A stretch of 64,000 bases of DNA from Bacteroidota bacterium. Its GTDB lineage: Bacteria; Bacteroidota; Ignavibacteria; SZUA-365. Below are positions 36,735 to 46,500 of the stretch, one piece after another; position 1 is the first letter of the stretch, and each line of letters starts with the position of its first letter. The notes below the pieces were generated by a model that did not search any database, had not been told where the DNA came from, and worked only from the letters and a program-made list of their open reading frames with translations. The position numbers and the translations under genes were made by a program. The DNA lies in NCBI GenBank assembly GCA_023432805.1, contig JAEYUG010000073.1:1-64000 (forward strand). The letters run 5' to 3'.

Positions 36735-37777
36735 TTGTGTACGACGCGGATGGGCGCATGATCGGTGAGCTTGTGGCGGCCGGAGACGATGACCCGGTCC
36801 GCGCTCGTGAGTCCCGACCGGATGGCGATGCCCCGTTCCGCGAATCCTGCCGTCACGACATTGCGCCGCAGAGCACGCTCGCCGTCTGCGACGAATACGT
36901 ACTGTCGTCCGGTTTCATCGACGAGCATGGCGTCGACAGGCACGACCAGCATGGTGCCGGTGGCTGCAGTCGGGATCTGCACCCGGCAGATCATGCCGGG
37001 TCTGATGCGGCCGTCGTCATTCGGCAGCGCGATCTTCACGGGATACGTATGAGCGACGGGATCGGCGAGCACGCCAACTTCCGCAATCGTGCCCGGCAGC
37101 GCAGCATCACCCAGCGCTCCGATCTGCACTGTCGCAGGGAGTCCCGCGCGCATTCCCGAGATCTCCTGCTCCGACACCGAAATCCGCGCGAGCACCTTGT
37201 ACATGCGCACGATGGTGATCGAGGTGACATTCGGCAGCGCGCTCATGCCCGGTTCGACCGAGCGCATGCCGATCACGCCGGATGCCGGTGCCGTGAGAAA
37301 ACAGTCCTGCAGATTCTTTCGCGCGATGACGACCGCGGCCCGCGCCCGCGCCAGATTGCTCTCGGCTTCGATCATCTTGATTTCGGGAAGCGTGCCGTTG
37401 CGAAACATGGGCTGCAGGCGCGAGCAGGCATCCGCAGCCTGCGCCTCCGTGGCGACGGCCATGTCGAGCATGTGGCGCAGGTTCGTAGTGTCGAGCATGG
37501 CGAGCACGCGGCCGCGCTGCACGGCATCGCCTTCATGCACGAGCACACGCGCCACCGTCCCGACCACGCCAAAGGTGAGAGGGATGGATTCGGACGCTTC
37601 CATCGTGCCACTCCAGGCGATACTGCCGCTCGCGTCGAGGGGAAGCGGCCGAATGACGTCGACCGCGATGGGGTCAGGACTTCTGGTTGCGTCTGCGCTC
37701 CCGTCGCTGCAGCGTGACAACAGGCAGGCGATGCAGAGGAGTGCGGGCAGGAGCAGCCGGAGTGGAGGTGCGTTCAT
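36731..37777 (-). CDS. Efflux periplasmic adaptor (HlyD/MFP family)
   Basis: 348 residues from ATG 37777 (a GTG at 37786 is possible). The N-terminal hydrophobic segment (LLLPALLCIACLLSRCS) may be a lipoprotein signal, although the residue before the Cys is unusual. Then come the MFP elements: GTVARVLVHEGDAVQRGRVL as the lipoyl-like half, a helical hairpin (LDMAVATEAQAADACSRLQP to AVVIARKNLQDC), and FLTAPASGVIGMRSVEPG as the second half. The beta-barrel and membrane-proximal parts follow, with GRHKLTDHAPIRVV at the end. It bridges the RND pump and the TolC-like channel. First gene of the three-gene operon, with a candidate TetR site just upstream. Confidence 0.92.
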   Translation of the reverse strand: MNAPPLRLLLPALLCIACLLSRCSDGSADATRSPDPIAVDVIRPLPLDASGSIAWSGTMEASESIPLTFGVVGTVARVLVHEGDAVQRGRVLAMLDTTNLRHMLDMAVATEAQAADACSRLQPMFRNGTLPEIKMIEAESNLARARAAVVIARKNLQDCFLTAPASGVIGMRSVEPGMSALPNVTSITIVRMYKVLARISVSEQEISGMRAGLPATVQIGALGDAALPGTIAEVGVLADPVAHTYPVKIALPNDDGRIRPGMICRVQIPTAATGTMLVVPVDAMLVDETGRQYVFVADGERALRRNVVTAGFAERGIAIRSGLTSADRVIVSGRHKLTDHAPIRVVHK

Positions 37778-37802
37778 TGCTATCACTGGAATGATTGGAC
37801 GT

Positions 37803-37826
37803 AAATCGTATTATGGTCGAAACGTA
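37803..37826 (-). promoter_or_regulatory. Candidate TetR operator in front of the efflux operon
   Basis: A 24-bp sequence shared with 38428-38451 at 22 of 24 positions. Its core CGTATTATGGTCGAAACG is an imperfect inverted repeat (CGTnT/AAACG arms, 8-nt spacer). It lies 26 bp before the adaptor ATG on the minus strand. A TetR dimer site overlapping the promoter is the simplest reading. Confidence 0.65.
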
Positions 37827-37836
37827 TGCAAAAAAA

Positions 37837-38418
37837 TCAGATGCCGTAGGTCACCAGCCGAGCGGCCATGTCGACATCGTCGCTGTTGTAGTCTTCGAGG
37901 AACAGGAAGAGTTCGAGCGAACGAATGATGCCCGAGAGCACGCGCGTGGCAGCGTCGAGTTCCCTGCGTCCCCTTAGCGTGAACTCCTTCTGACGCACGC
38001 CAAGCAGGAGGATCTCGCGCAGATACTGGTATTCCTGTGCCTCGAATTCCTTGCGGAGCGTGGCGAGGAAGCGTGGATTCTCGCGAATCTCGGTCAACAC
38101 GACGCGATAGACCGTCGCCACATTCTTCATCTCCGAGAGTGATGCCACGATGTAGGTACGCAACTTCTCGCGGGCGGAGTCGACCTGGGTGACGGCAGCC
38201 TTCGCGCGGGCGAGCAGCTGGGAGACTTCGGCAAGGACCATCACGTCGATGATGTCATCCTTGCTGCGGAAGTAGTAGTAGATCGTGCTCTTTCCCTTGC
38301 CGGCCTCGCGTGCAATGTCTTCCATCGTCGTCTTGGCGAATCCCCAGCGCTGGAATACGCGTGCCGCCGCCTGGAGAATGGCGTGTCTGACCTGTGCTTC
38401 TTTTTCGGAGAATGTCAT
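37837..38418 (-). CDS. TetR/AcrR-family transcriptional regulator
   Basis: 193 residues. The N-terminal 55 residues are a TetR helix-turn-helix domain: ILQAAARVFQRWGFAKTTME, DIAREAGKGKSTIYYYFRSK, DDIIDVMV. The C-terminal helical part (60-193) is the ligand/dimer domain and is variable, as usual. It lies just upstream of the efflux operon on the same strand. Two nearly identical candidate operators stand in front of it and of the operon, which points to autoregulation plus repression of the pump. The inducer is unknown. ATG 38418 has GGAGA-like sequence upstream. Confidence 0.93.
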   Translation of the reverse strand: MTFSEKEAQVRHAILQAAARVFQRWGFAKTTMEDIAREAGKGKSTIYYYFRSKDDIIDVMVLAEVSQLLARAKAAVTQVDSAREKLRTYIVASLSEMKNVATVYRVVLTEIRENPRFLATLRKEFEAQEYQYLREILLLGVRQKEFTLRGRRELDAATRVLSGIIRSLELFLFLEDYNSDDVDMAARLVTYGI

Positions 38419-38427
38419 AATCGACTG

Positions 38428-38451
38428 AAATCGTTTTATGGTCGAAACCTA
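38428..38451 (-). promoter_or_regulatory. Candidate TetR operator in front of the regulator gene
   Basis: Second copy of the site at 37803-37826; core CGTTTTATGGTCGAAACC. It lies 9 bp before the TetR ATG. On the minus strand both copies contain TAsGTTTC, a near match to a TAnnTTTG promoter element, so operator and promoter may overlap. Confidence 0.65.
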
Positions 38452-38483
38452 CCCACTGCACAGACGAAAGTCAATCCCCGGGA

Positions 38484-38505
38484 GGACGGACGCCCTCGTC
38501 CGTCC
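38484..38505. repeat. Short dispersed palindromic repeat, copy 1
   Basis: GGACGGAC-GCCCTC-GTCCGTCC, perfect 8-bp arms. The same 22 bp occurs inverted at 53977-53998, and a degenerate copy at 60170-60193. It lies between the divergent TetR and TlpA genes. REP-like element or structured spacer. Confidence 0.6.
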
Positions 38506-38595
38506 CGTGGAATCTTCCGGTTGAATCCTCATGCGCATGCATGCATCTCATGTGGGTGAACTGATTCCTCACCTGTCATTGAAACGCGCGTCAGC

Positions 38596-39195
38596 ATGAG
38601 CACTCCCACATCGAAGCAGCGACCCACGACCACTTCCCACGGCAAGGGCGGTACCGGAAATCGTGCCACCTACCTCGTCTGGGGCATTGCCTCGGTCGCG
38701 ATCCTAGTCGCCGGACTCCTCTTCCTCAATGCAGGTCCATCCGATGAGGCCGCTCCGCTCCCTGCATCCGCCGAGACTGCCGCAGGTGCGGCCGCCACGG
38801 CACCGGCATTCGAACTGCCACTGGTGGGAGGCGGGACGGCCAGCCTCGCGCAGTATCGCGGACAGGTCGTGATGCTGAATTTCTGGGCGACGTGGTGCGG
38901 ACCCTGCAAACGCGAGATTCCCGACTTCATCGAACTGCAGAGGGAATACGCAGAGAAGGGGTTCACGATTCTCGGCGTGGCGCTCGACGAGCCCGCGGCA
39001 GTCGAGCAGTTCATGAAGGCAAACGCGCTCAACTATCCCGTGCTGCTGGGTGACGACAACATCTCTGCTGCCTACGGCGGCATCCGGAGCATCCCGACGA
39101 CGCTCCTGATCGACCGCGAGGGAACCATCGTCACGACGCAGGTCGGCATGCTGCCGAAGGAACATTGGCAGGACGCGATCAGCCGCCTGCTGTAG
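38596..39195 (+). CDS. TlpA/ResA-like membrane-anchored thioredoxin
   Basis: 199 residues. A cytoplasmic N-terminus of about 28, one transmembrane helix at about 28-46 (VWGIASVAILVAGLLFL), an Ala-rich linker, then a thioredoxin fold facing the periplasm. The redox motif WCGPC is at 100-104 in NFWATWCGPCKREIPDFIEL, with the cis-Pro region at IRSIPTTLLIDREG. It is of the TlpA/ResA type and probably reduces disulfides for cytochrome c maturation or other periplasmic substrates. Its end overlaps the convergent CNNM/CorC gene by 17 bp. ATG 38596 is preferred for its clean membrane topology; no strong SD is visible. Confidence 0.92.
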   Translation: MSTPTSKQRPTTTSHGKGGTGNRATYLVWGIASVAILVAGLLFLNAGPSDEAAPLPASAETAAGAAATAPAFELPLVGGGTASLAQYRGQVVMLNFWATWCGPCKREIPDFIELQREYAEKGFTILGVALDEPAAVEQFMKANALNYPVLLGDDNISAAYGGIRSIPTTLLIDREGTIVTTQVGMLPKEHWQDAISRLL

Positions 39196-40483
39196 ATATC
39201 GTGACCAGCAGCTTGTCGATGCGGGCCCCGTCCATGTCGACGATCTCGAAGGTGACTGCGCCCTCGGTGTGCACCTCGCCTGTCACGGGAATATGGTGCA
39301 AACGCGTTGTCACGAGTCCCCCGATCGTCACCACGTCGTAGGGCAGATCCTTCGCTTCGAGCACATGCGGAAACGCATCGAGAAAATCGCGCACGGGCAG
39401 CGCTCCATCAATCAGCCATGATCCATCGCTGCGCTGCACCATCGCTTCGGCGCGTGCGGTGCGGTCGCTTCCGATCAGCGCCCGCGCGAGCGTCGCTGTC
39501 GTGATCATCCCCTCGAGATTTCCATACTCGTCAACGACGAGCAGCGCTCCCGGCCTTGTCTGTCGCAGCTGCAGGAGCGCGTCATGTGCGCTGAGGGATT
39601 CCGGGATGAAGCGCGCAGGCCGCATGGCGGCACGCAGCAACCGCTCTGCGGAAGCGTCGGTGACGAACGACACGGTGTGCAGGAACAGGTCCCGCGCCGC
39701 GACCATGGCGATGACGTTGTCGCGCGACGAGTCGTAGATCGGATAATGTGCGTGGGGATGTGTGGTGAGTACGTCACGCAGGGCTTCCATGCTGCTGTCG
39801 ACGGGAAGCATCACCAGTTCATGGAAGGGGACCATGACTTCCAGCACACTGCGATCCCCGAAACGAAAGACGTTGTCGAGCAGGGAATGCTCTTCACGTG
39901 CGATGACGCCGTGCGCCGCACCCTGTCCGATGAGCTGGCGGATGTCCTCTTCGGTCACATCATGCACCGCTGCCGGAGGCACGCGCATCACCCAGAGCAC
40001 GGCGCGTGTCGATGCGCTGAGCAGCCAGACGAGGGGGGCGGCGATGATCGACAGTACGCGCATGGGCGGTGCCACGATGCGTGCGATGGCGTCGGCATGC
40101 GCCATGGCGAGCCGCTTCGGCGCAAGCTCGCCGATCACGAGTGAGAGGTAGGTGATGATCGAGACGACAAGCACGATGGCGATGTCTTCTCGCGTGCTAC
40201 CGAAGAGGTTCCACATCGTGAAGAGCGCGACGACATCCTCGGTCAGCGTCATGCCGCCGTAGGCACCGGCGAAGACGCCGATCAGCGTGATGCCGATCTG
40301 GACCGTGGAGAGGAATCGCTCGGGGGCTTCCACAAGGTCGAGCGCGATGCGCGCCCAACCGTCGCCCGCCTGCGCACGCGCGCCGAGCCGCGATGCGCGC
40401 GCGGAGAGGATGGCGATTTCCGCCATGGCGAACACGCCGTTGAGCATGATCAGGAACAGGACGATCAGGATTTCAGCGATCAT
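39179..40483 (-). CDS. HlyC/CorC (CNNM)-family membrane protein with CBS domains
   Basis: 434 residues from ATG 40483. The N-terminal DUF21/CNNM membrane domain covers 1-195, with helices IAEILIVLFLIMLNGVFAMA, STVQIGITLIGVFAGAYG and the AIVLVVSIITYLSLVIGELAP region. Paired CBS domains follow (about 205-330; HYPIYDSSRDNVIAMVAARD, GALLVVDEYGNLEGMITTAT), then a C-terminal CorC/HlyC transporter-associated domain (345-430; DGSWLIDGALPVRDFLDAF). The family takes part in divalent cation (Mg/Co) efflux or homeostasis, and the old haemolysin name is misleading. The extra nine codons to an ATG at 40510 do not look like part of the first helix. Confidence 0.93.
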   Translation of the reverse strand: MIAEILIVLFLIMLNGVFAMAEIAILSARASRLGARAQAGDGWARIALDLVEAPERFLSTVQIGITLIGVFAGAYGGMTLTEDVVALFTMWNLFGSTREDIAIVLVVSIITYLSLVIGELAPKRLAMAHADAIARIVAPPMRVLSIIAAPLVWLLSASTRAVLWVMRVPPAAVHDVTEEDIRQLIGQGAAHGVIAREEHSLLDNVFRFGDRSVLEVMVPFHELVMLPVDSSMEALRDVLTTHPHAHYPIYDSSRDNVIAMVAARDLFLHTVSFVTDASAERLLRAAMRPARFIPESLSAHDALLQLRQTRPGALLVVDEYGNLEGMITTATLARALIGSDRTARAEAMVQRSDGSWLIDGALPVRDFLDAFPHVLEAKDLPYDVVTIGGLVTTRLHHIPVTGEVHTEGAVTFEIVDMDGARIDKLLVTISTAGG

Positions 40484-40517
40484 GCTGCAATGTCGCAATT
40501 CGCTGCACATGATGCAC

Positions 40518-40549
40518 GAAGGCCGGTCCCCGCATGGGAACCGGCCTTC
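40518..40549 (-). terminator. Hairpin downstream of the first giant repeat gene
   Basis: GAAGGCCGGT and ACCGGCCTTC are perfectly complementary with a CCC/GGG extension, 25 bp after the stop of the 2065-residue gene on the minus strand. No T-run on that side, so terminator strength is uncertain. Confidence 0.5.
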
Positions 40550-40573
40550 GGCGTGTCGGAGGAAGCAACAGGG

Positions 40574-43500
40574 TTACTTGAGCAGCAGCATCAGTCGCTC
40601 GCCCGTGAAGATGCGCGGACTGCCGAGCGAGACGGCATGGATACGCGTGATGTAGCGTCCTGTGGGCAGCTGTATGCCCAGCGCGTCTGTCGCATCCCAG
40701 GGCACCGCGTGCGTGCCGGCGGGCCTGACGGCATCGACGAGTACGGTGACGGTTTCACCGAGCGTGTTGAGGATGCTCAGATGCACCCGGCTCTCTTCGG
40801 GAAGGATGTAGCGGATCGTGGTGGTCGGGTTGAACGGGTTCGGATAATTCTCCAGCAGCGTTGACTCGCTCGCCACCGGTGTCTCCGTGCGCTGTGCCGT
40901 GACGCGTTCCGCGCTTGTGAAGGAACCGTCGGCTGGATCACGTTGCAGGGACTGATCGGAGGAGGCCCCGGTCAGGCCGCTCGTCGGTACGGCATCAGCC
41001 ATGCGCACCGCAGACGCCCCTGCGGAAGCACTCGAGTCCTCCGGTGCGAACAGGCCGAGAATCACCTGGCAGGTCGCCTCGCAGGACGAATTATTCGGGT
41101 CGTTGGGATTCCAGTTCGCATCGCGGACGATGACGGTCACGCGCCCGGAAAGTGTACAGGGTACGATCATGCTCTGCGTGGTCACATTGCCCGGTGACCA
41201 GAGATAGGAGTAGGGTGGGGTGCCGCCCATCGCGTCCACGCTCACAGTACGATACCCGTTGATGCAGGTCGGTGTGATGTTGCAGGTCACGACGAGCGGG
41301 TCCGGCTCCGTGATGTTCATGGTGACGGTGTCGAGACAATGATTCGCATCTTCGATGATGAAGCGGTGGAAACCTGCCATGCGGTTGAAGGTGCCGGTGC
41401 CCGTGTATGGTGGCGTGCCACCCGAGGCGCTGACGGTTATCGTCGAGTTGCCACCGTTGCAGAGGATCGGTGTGGAGGAGATTGCGGCAACGAGAGGGGG
41501 CGGACCGGCGATGGTGATGGTCGCGGTCGACTTGCAGCCGTTGGCATCTGTGACGATGAAGCTGTATGTGCCAGGCTGGCGTGGGAAAATGCCCGTCCCG
41601 CTGTAGGGCTGCGTGCCGCCCGTTGCCGTGACATTGATCGGCGAGCGATCGTTGCCGCAGGTGAGCGGCGGACCGCTAGCGGCCGCGACCAGCGGAGCAG
41701 GCTGCGTGACGGTGATCGATACCGTCGTACGACAGCCGTAGACATCCGTCACGGTGAAGCTGTAGGTGCCCGCACCGCGAAGATGGAGACCCGTGCCTGT
41801 GTATGGTGCGGTCCCTCCCGCTGCGGTGATGGTCACCACAGACATTTCGCCGTTGCAGAGAATCGGTGTCGCACTCGCCGTGGCGACCAGTGGTGTCGGT
41901 TGATTGATCGTGATCGTGCGTGTTGCGGTACATCCGTTCGCGTCGGTCACTGTGAAGGAATGCGTGCCGGCCGAGCGCGTGACCAGCCCGGTGCCCGTGT
42001 AGGGTGGGGTGCCACCTGCTCCGGTAATCGTGACAGTCGACGTGCCGCCGTTGCAGGCGATCGGCGTGAATGTCACGACGGCCACGAGTGCAGGCGGTTC
42101 GGTGATCGTGATCGTCACCACACCGAAACATCCATTGACGTCGGTCACTGTGAATGTGTGTGTGCCCGCGGGACGGCTGAACGTGCCGATACCCGTGTAG
42201 GGCTGCGTGCCGCCTGCAGCCGTGACGGTCACGGTCGACATGTCCCCCGCACAGAGTATCGGGGTCGATGTCGCATACGCGATGACGGGCGAAGGCTCCA
42301 CGATCGTGATCGTCACGTGCGTCGTGCAGCTGTTTGCATCGACGACGGTGAAGGAATGGATGCCGGGTCCCCGCTGAAACACACCGGTTCCCGAGTACGG
42401 CAGCGTGCCGCCAGCTGCCGTGACGGTGACGGTCGACATGCCGCCCGCGCAGAGGATCGGCGTGGCATTGGCCGTTGCGACGAGCGGATCGGGCTGCGTG
42501 ATCGTCAGCGATGCAGATGCGCTGCAACCCTTGGAATCCGTGATAGTAAAGGTGTACATGCCCGCACCGCGCACGAAGGAACCCGCACCTGCGTAGGGCG
42601 GAGTGCCACCGGCTGCAGTCACGGTCACCGACGAGCTCCCGCCATTGCAGGCGATGGCTGTGGCATTGGCGACGACGACCAGTGCAGGCGGTTCGGTGAC
42701 GGTGATCGACACCTGGGCGCTGCAGTTGTTCACGTCTGTGATCGTAAAGCTGTACGTGCCGGCCCCGCGGGTGAAGGTACCGAGACCCGCGTAGGGAGGC
42801 GTGCCGCCTGCACCAGTCACGGTGATCGTGGAGGTTCCGCCGTTGCAGTCAATCGGTGTCGATGTTGCGTAGGCGATCAGTGCGGGTGGTTCGGAAATGG
42901 AGACAGTCGTCTGCGACGAACAATTGTTCGCGTCGGTGATGGTGAAGGTGTAGATGCCTGCACCGCGGGAGAACTGTCCCGTGCCGGCATAGGGTGGGGT
43001 GCCACCGGTCGCCGTCACATTGATGGTGCTCAGTCCGCCATTGCAGACGAGCGGTGTGGCTGTGGAGCTTGCGATGAGTCGGTTCGGCTCGACGACATTG
43101 ACCGTCACCTGGGCGCTGCAGTTGCTTCCGTCGGTCACGGTGAACGTGTGGATGCCCGCACCGCGTGTGAACGTGCCGGTGCCTGTGTATGCGCCGGTGC
43201 CGCCCTGTGCAGTGACGACAATCTGGGATGTGCCGCCGTGGCAGGCGATCGGAGTGGCCGTCGCCAGCGCGGAGAGTGCCGCGGGCTGTGTGATCGTGAT
43301 CGTCACCTGCGCGCTGCAGCTGTTCGCATCTGTCACGGTGAACGTATGCGTGCCCGCACCACGCGACATGGCGCCGGTGCCGGTGTAGGGCGGCGTGCCA
43401 CCCGAGGCCGTGACGGTCACGGTCGACATGTCTCCGTTGCACGCGATCGGTGTGAAGGTCGCATTCGCGCTGAGCGTGGAGGGAGCGGTGATCGTTACCG

Positions 43501-46500
43501 TCGCGACGGCCGTGCAGTTGTTGGCGTCGGTGACGGTGAACGTGTGCGTGCCAGCACCGCGCGGGAAGATGCCGGTGCCGGTGTAGGGCGCTGTGCCGCC
43601 CGTGGCGGCAACGGTGATCGGCGTCGTGTTGCTGCTGCAGAGCAGCGACGGTCCGCTCGCCGATGCGCTGAGCGCAGGCGGTGCGGTGATCGTGACACTG
43701 GTTGTCGCACTGCAGCTGTTGACGTCAGTCACCGTGAATGTGTACGTGCCGGCGCTGCGCGTGAACGAACCCGTCCCGGTGTAGGGCGGTGTGCCGCCCG
43801 TGGCACCGACAGTCACCGTCGCGGTTCCGCCATTGCAGGAGATCGTGGTCGCGGTCGATGTGGCCACGAGGGTCGGGGGTGCGGTGATGGAAATCGTCGT
43901 GGTCGCCGAACAGTTGTTGGCGTCGGTCACCGTGAAGAGATACGCACCCGCGCCGAGCGCGAAGACGCCCGTGCCCGTGTACGGTGGTGTGCCGCCCGTC
44001 GCTGCAACGGTGACCGGTACGGTTGCAGTGCTGCTGTTGCAAGAGAGCTGCGGAGCGGTCGATGTGGCAACGAGGACCGGCGGGCTGGTGACCGTCACTG
44101 TCGTCGTTGCGCTGCAGTTGTTTGCATCAGTGATAGTGAAGGTATGCGTACCGGCGCCGCGGCTGAAGGTTCCTGTGCCCGAGTAGGGTGGAACACCACC
44201 GGTTGCACTGACGGTGATGGAGGAATTCGTGCCACCGCAGTAGATCGGTGTGGCCGTTGCGGAAGCCGTCGGAGCCGCAGGCTGCGTGATCGTCACCGTC
44301 GTCGTCGCGCTGCAGGTGTTCGCATCGGTGATGGTGAACGTGTGCGTCCCTGCGCTGCGCGTGAACGTGCCGGTGCCGGTGTACGGCGGCGTGCCGCCTG
44401 TCGCGCTGATCGTCACACTCGACGTGCTGCCGTTGCAGAGAATCGGTGTGGCGTTCGACGTCACGCTGATCGCTGCAGGTGCAGTGATCGTGACAGATGC
44501 GATCGCGCTGCAGTTGTTGGCATCGGTTACCGTGAAGGTGAACGTGCCCGCACCTCGGATGAATCTGCCGACACCGGTGTACGGCGGAGTGCCGCCGGAG
44601 GCGCTGACATCAACCGTCGTCGTTCCACCGTTGCAGCCGAGTGCAGCAGCGGAGGCCGTCGCCGTGAAGGAGGCCGGAGCAGTGATTGTCACCGACACCT
44701 GTGTCGAACAGTTGTTCGCGTCGGTCACAGTGAAGGTGTGCGTACCCGCGCCGCGCGTGAACGTGCCGGTGCCCGAATAGGGAGCAGTACCGCCGGAAGC
44801 GCCCACCGTGACCGTGGTGGTCGCGGTCGTTGCGTTGCACGCGAGCGGTGCGGCAGTGGCTGTTGCGGTCAGGACCGGGGGACCCGTGATCGTAACGGTC
44901 GTCGACGCCGAGCAGTTGCCGGCATCGGTCACGGTAAAGGTATACGTGCCCGTCCCGCGCAGAAACATGCCCGTACCAGTATAGGGCGGGGTCCCGCCTG
45001 CTGCTGTGATGTCGATGGTGGACGTTCCGTTCCCGCATGAAAGCGGGGTCGATGTCGCACCGACGGTGAGCGCAGGCGGCGTAGTGACGGTGAGGGAAGT
45101 CACGGCGCTGCAATTGTTCGCATCGGTCACGGTGAAGCTGTAGGTGCCGGCCGTGCGCTGGAAGCTGCCGGTACCCGTGTATGGCGGGGTTCCGCCGCTC
45201 GCACTGACAAGGACCGTCGCACTGCCGTTGCAGGAACTTCCCGTCGTGACGGCAGTGGCGGCGAGTGTGGATGTTGCGGCGACGGTTACCTGGCTGATGG
45301 CGCTGCAATTGTTCGCGTCGGTCACAGTGAACGAATACGTGCCGGGCGCGCGCTGGAAGCTTCCAGTGCCCGAATACGGCGGTGTGCCACCGGACGCGGT
45401 CACGGTCACATTCGTCGTGCCGCCGCAGGGAGCGGCGGCTGCGCTGGCCGAGGCCGTCAAGGGCAGGGGAGCGTTGATCGTGATTGAGGCCGTGGTTGTG
45501 CAGTTGTTCGCGTCGACGACGGTGAAGTCGTGGTTGCCCGATCCGCGCTGAAATGTGCCGGTACCGGTGTAGGGAGGTGTTCCCCCGGTTGCCGTGACGG
45601 TAATGGTCGACTGGCTGCCACCGCAGACGATCGGAGTGGCGGAGAGGGTGACCGACGGTGCGTTGATCTGCACGGGCACGGCGCAGGTGACAGTCTGTAC
45701 ACCGTCGCTGGCCGTAGCGTTGACAACGTATCCGCCACCTCCACGGCCTGCCTGCACGATCACGCTCGAACCGGATGGTGCGCCGAGGATAGAGGCATTG
45801 TTCGAATTGCTCGACAGCGACCAGGTGACAGTGGAGTTCTGCGTGCCGAGGAAGGAGTAGATGTTCTGGGTGCCCGAACAGACGGGATTCGGTCCCGTCG
45901 CGCTGCAGAGGATGTTGGTCCGCACCACGGAACTGAGGATCTGGTTGTCACGGCTTCCGAGGGATGTACCGTCGAGCCGCGCAAGTTTGACGTGAAAGGG
46001 CGCGCCGCTGATGCTTCCGGCACCGAGTCCGCTGCCGTATCCGATTCCAGTCCCTGCATTCGGAGCGTCGACACCGAGTGCCAGATGTGCAGCCATTTCC
46101 ACGAGCACCGTGGTCGAACTCGAACTCCACGACAGCGTGTATTGGGCGACGGGACTGTTGCCGGAGGTGTACCCGGTGAAGACGAGTGCGGCCGAAGTGA
46201 TCGGGGCATTGCCGTAGATGCGGATCGTGCGGTTGCCGAAGCGGGTCTCATAGCTGGTGATGCGTGCGGCAATGCTGCGGCCGAGCAGGGTCCCCATGCC
46301 ATCGGGAACGGGCACGAGCGCGGAAAAACCGTTCGTACGCAGTGTAGCGCAGGTCGCCTGCATCGTGGCGGGCGGTCCCATCTGCCCACCGCATGCATTG
46401 AGGTTGACCAGCACGCCGGGACCCGCAATCGCGTCGGCCGCGTCGACGGCCTGGTCGTACGATGTCAGGAAGTCATAGGCATGCACACCGTTCTTCGCAG

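Noticed and set aside
39179..39195. 17-bp convergent overlap of the TlpA-like and CNNM/CorC genes
   Set aside because: Short convergent overlaps are common and need no special explanation.
41339..45040. Open + frame of about 1,230 codons antisense to the first giant repeat gene
   Set aside because: It is a by-product of the 198-bp coding repeat: a stop-free antisense phase is copied with each unit. Its protein is compositionally odd (Arg/Gly/Cys-rich), without start signal or domain.
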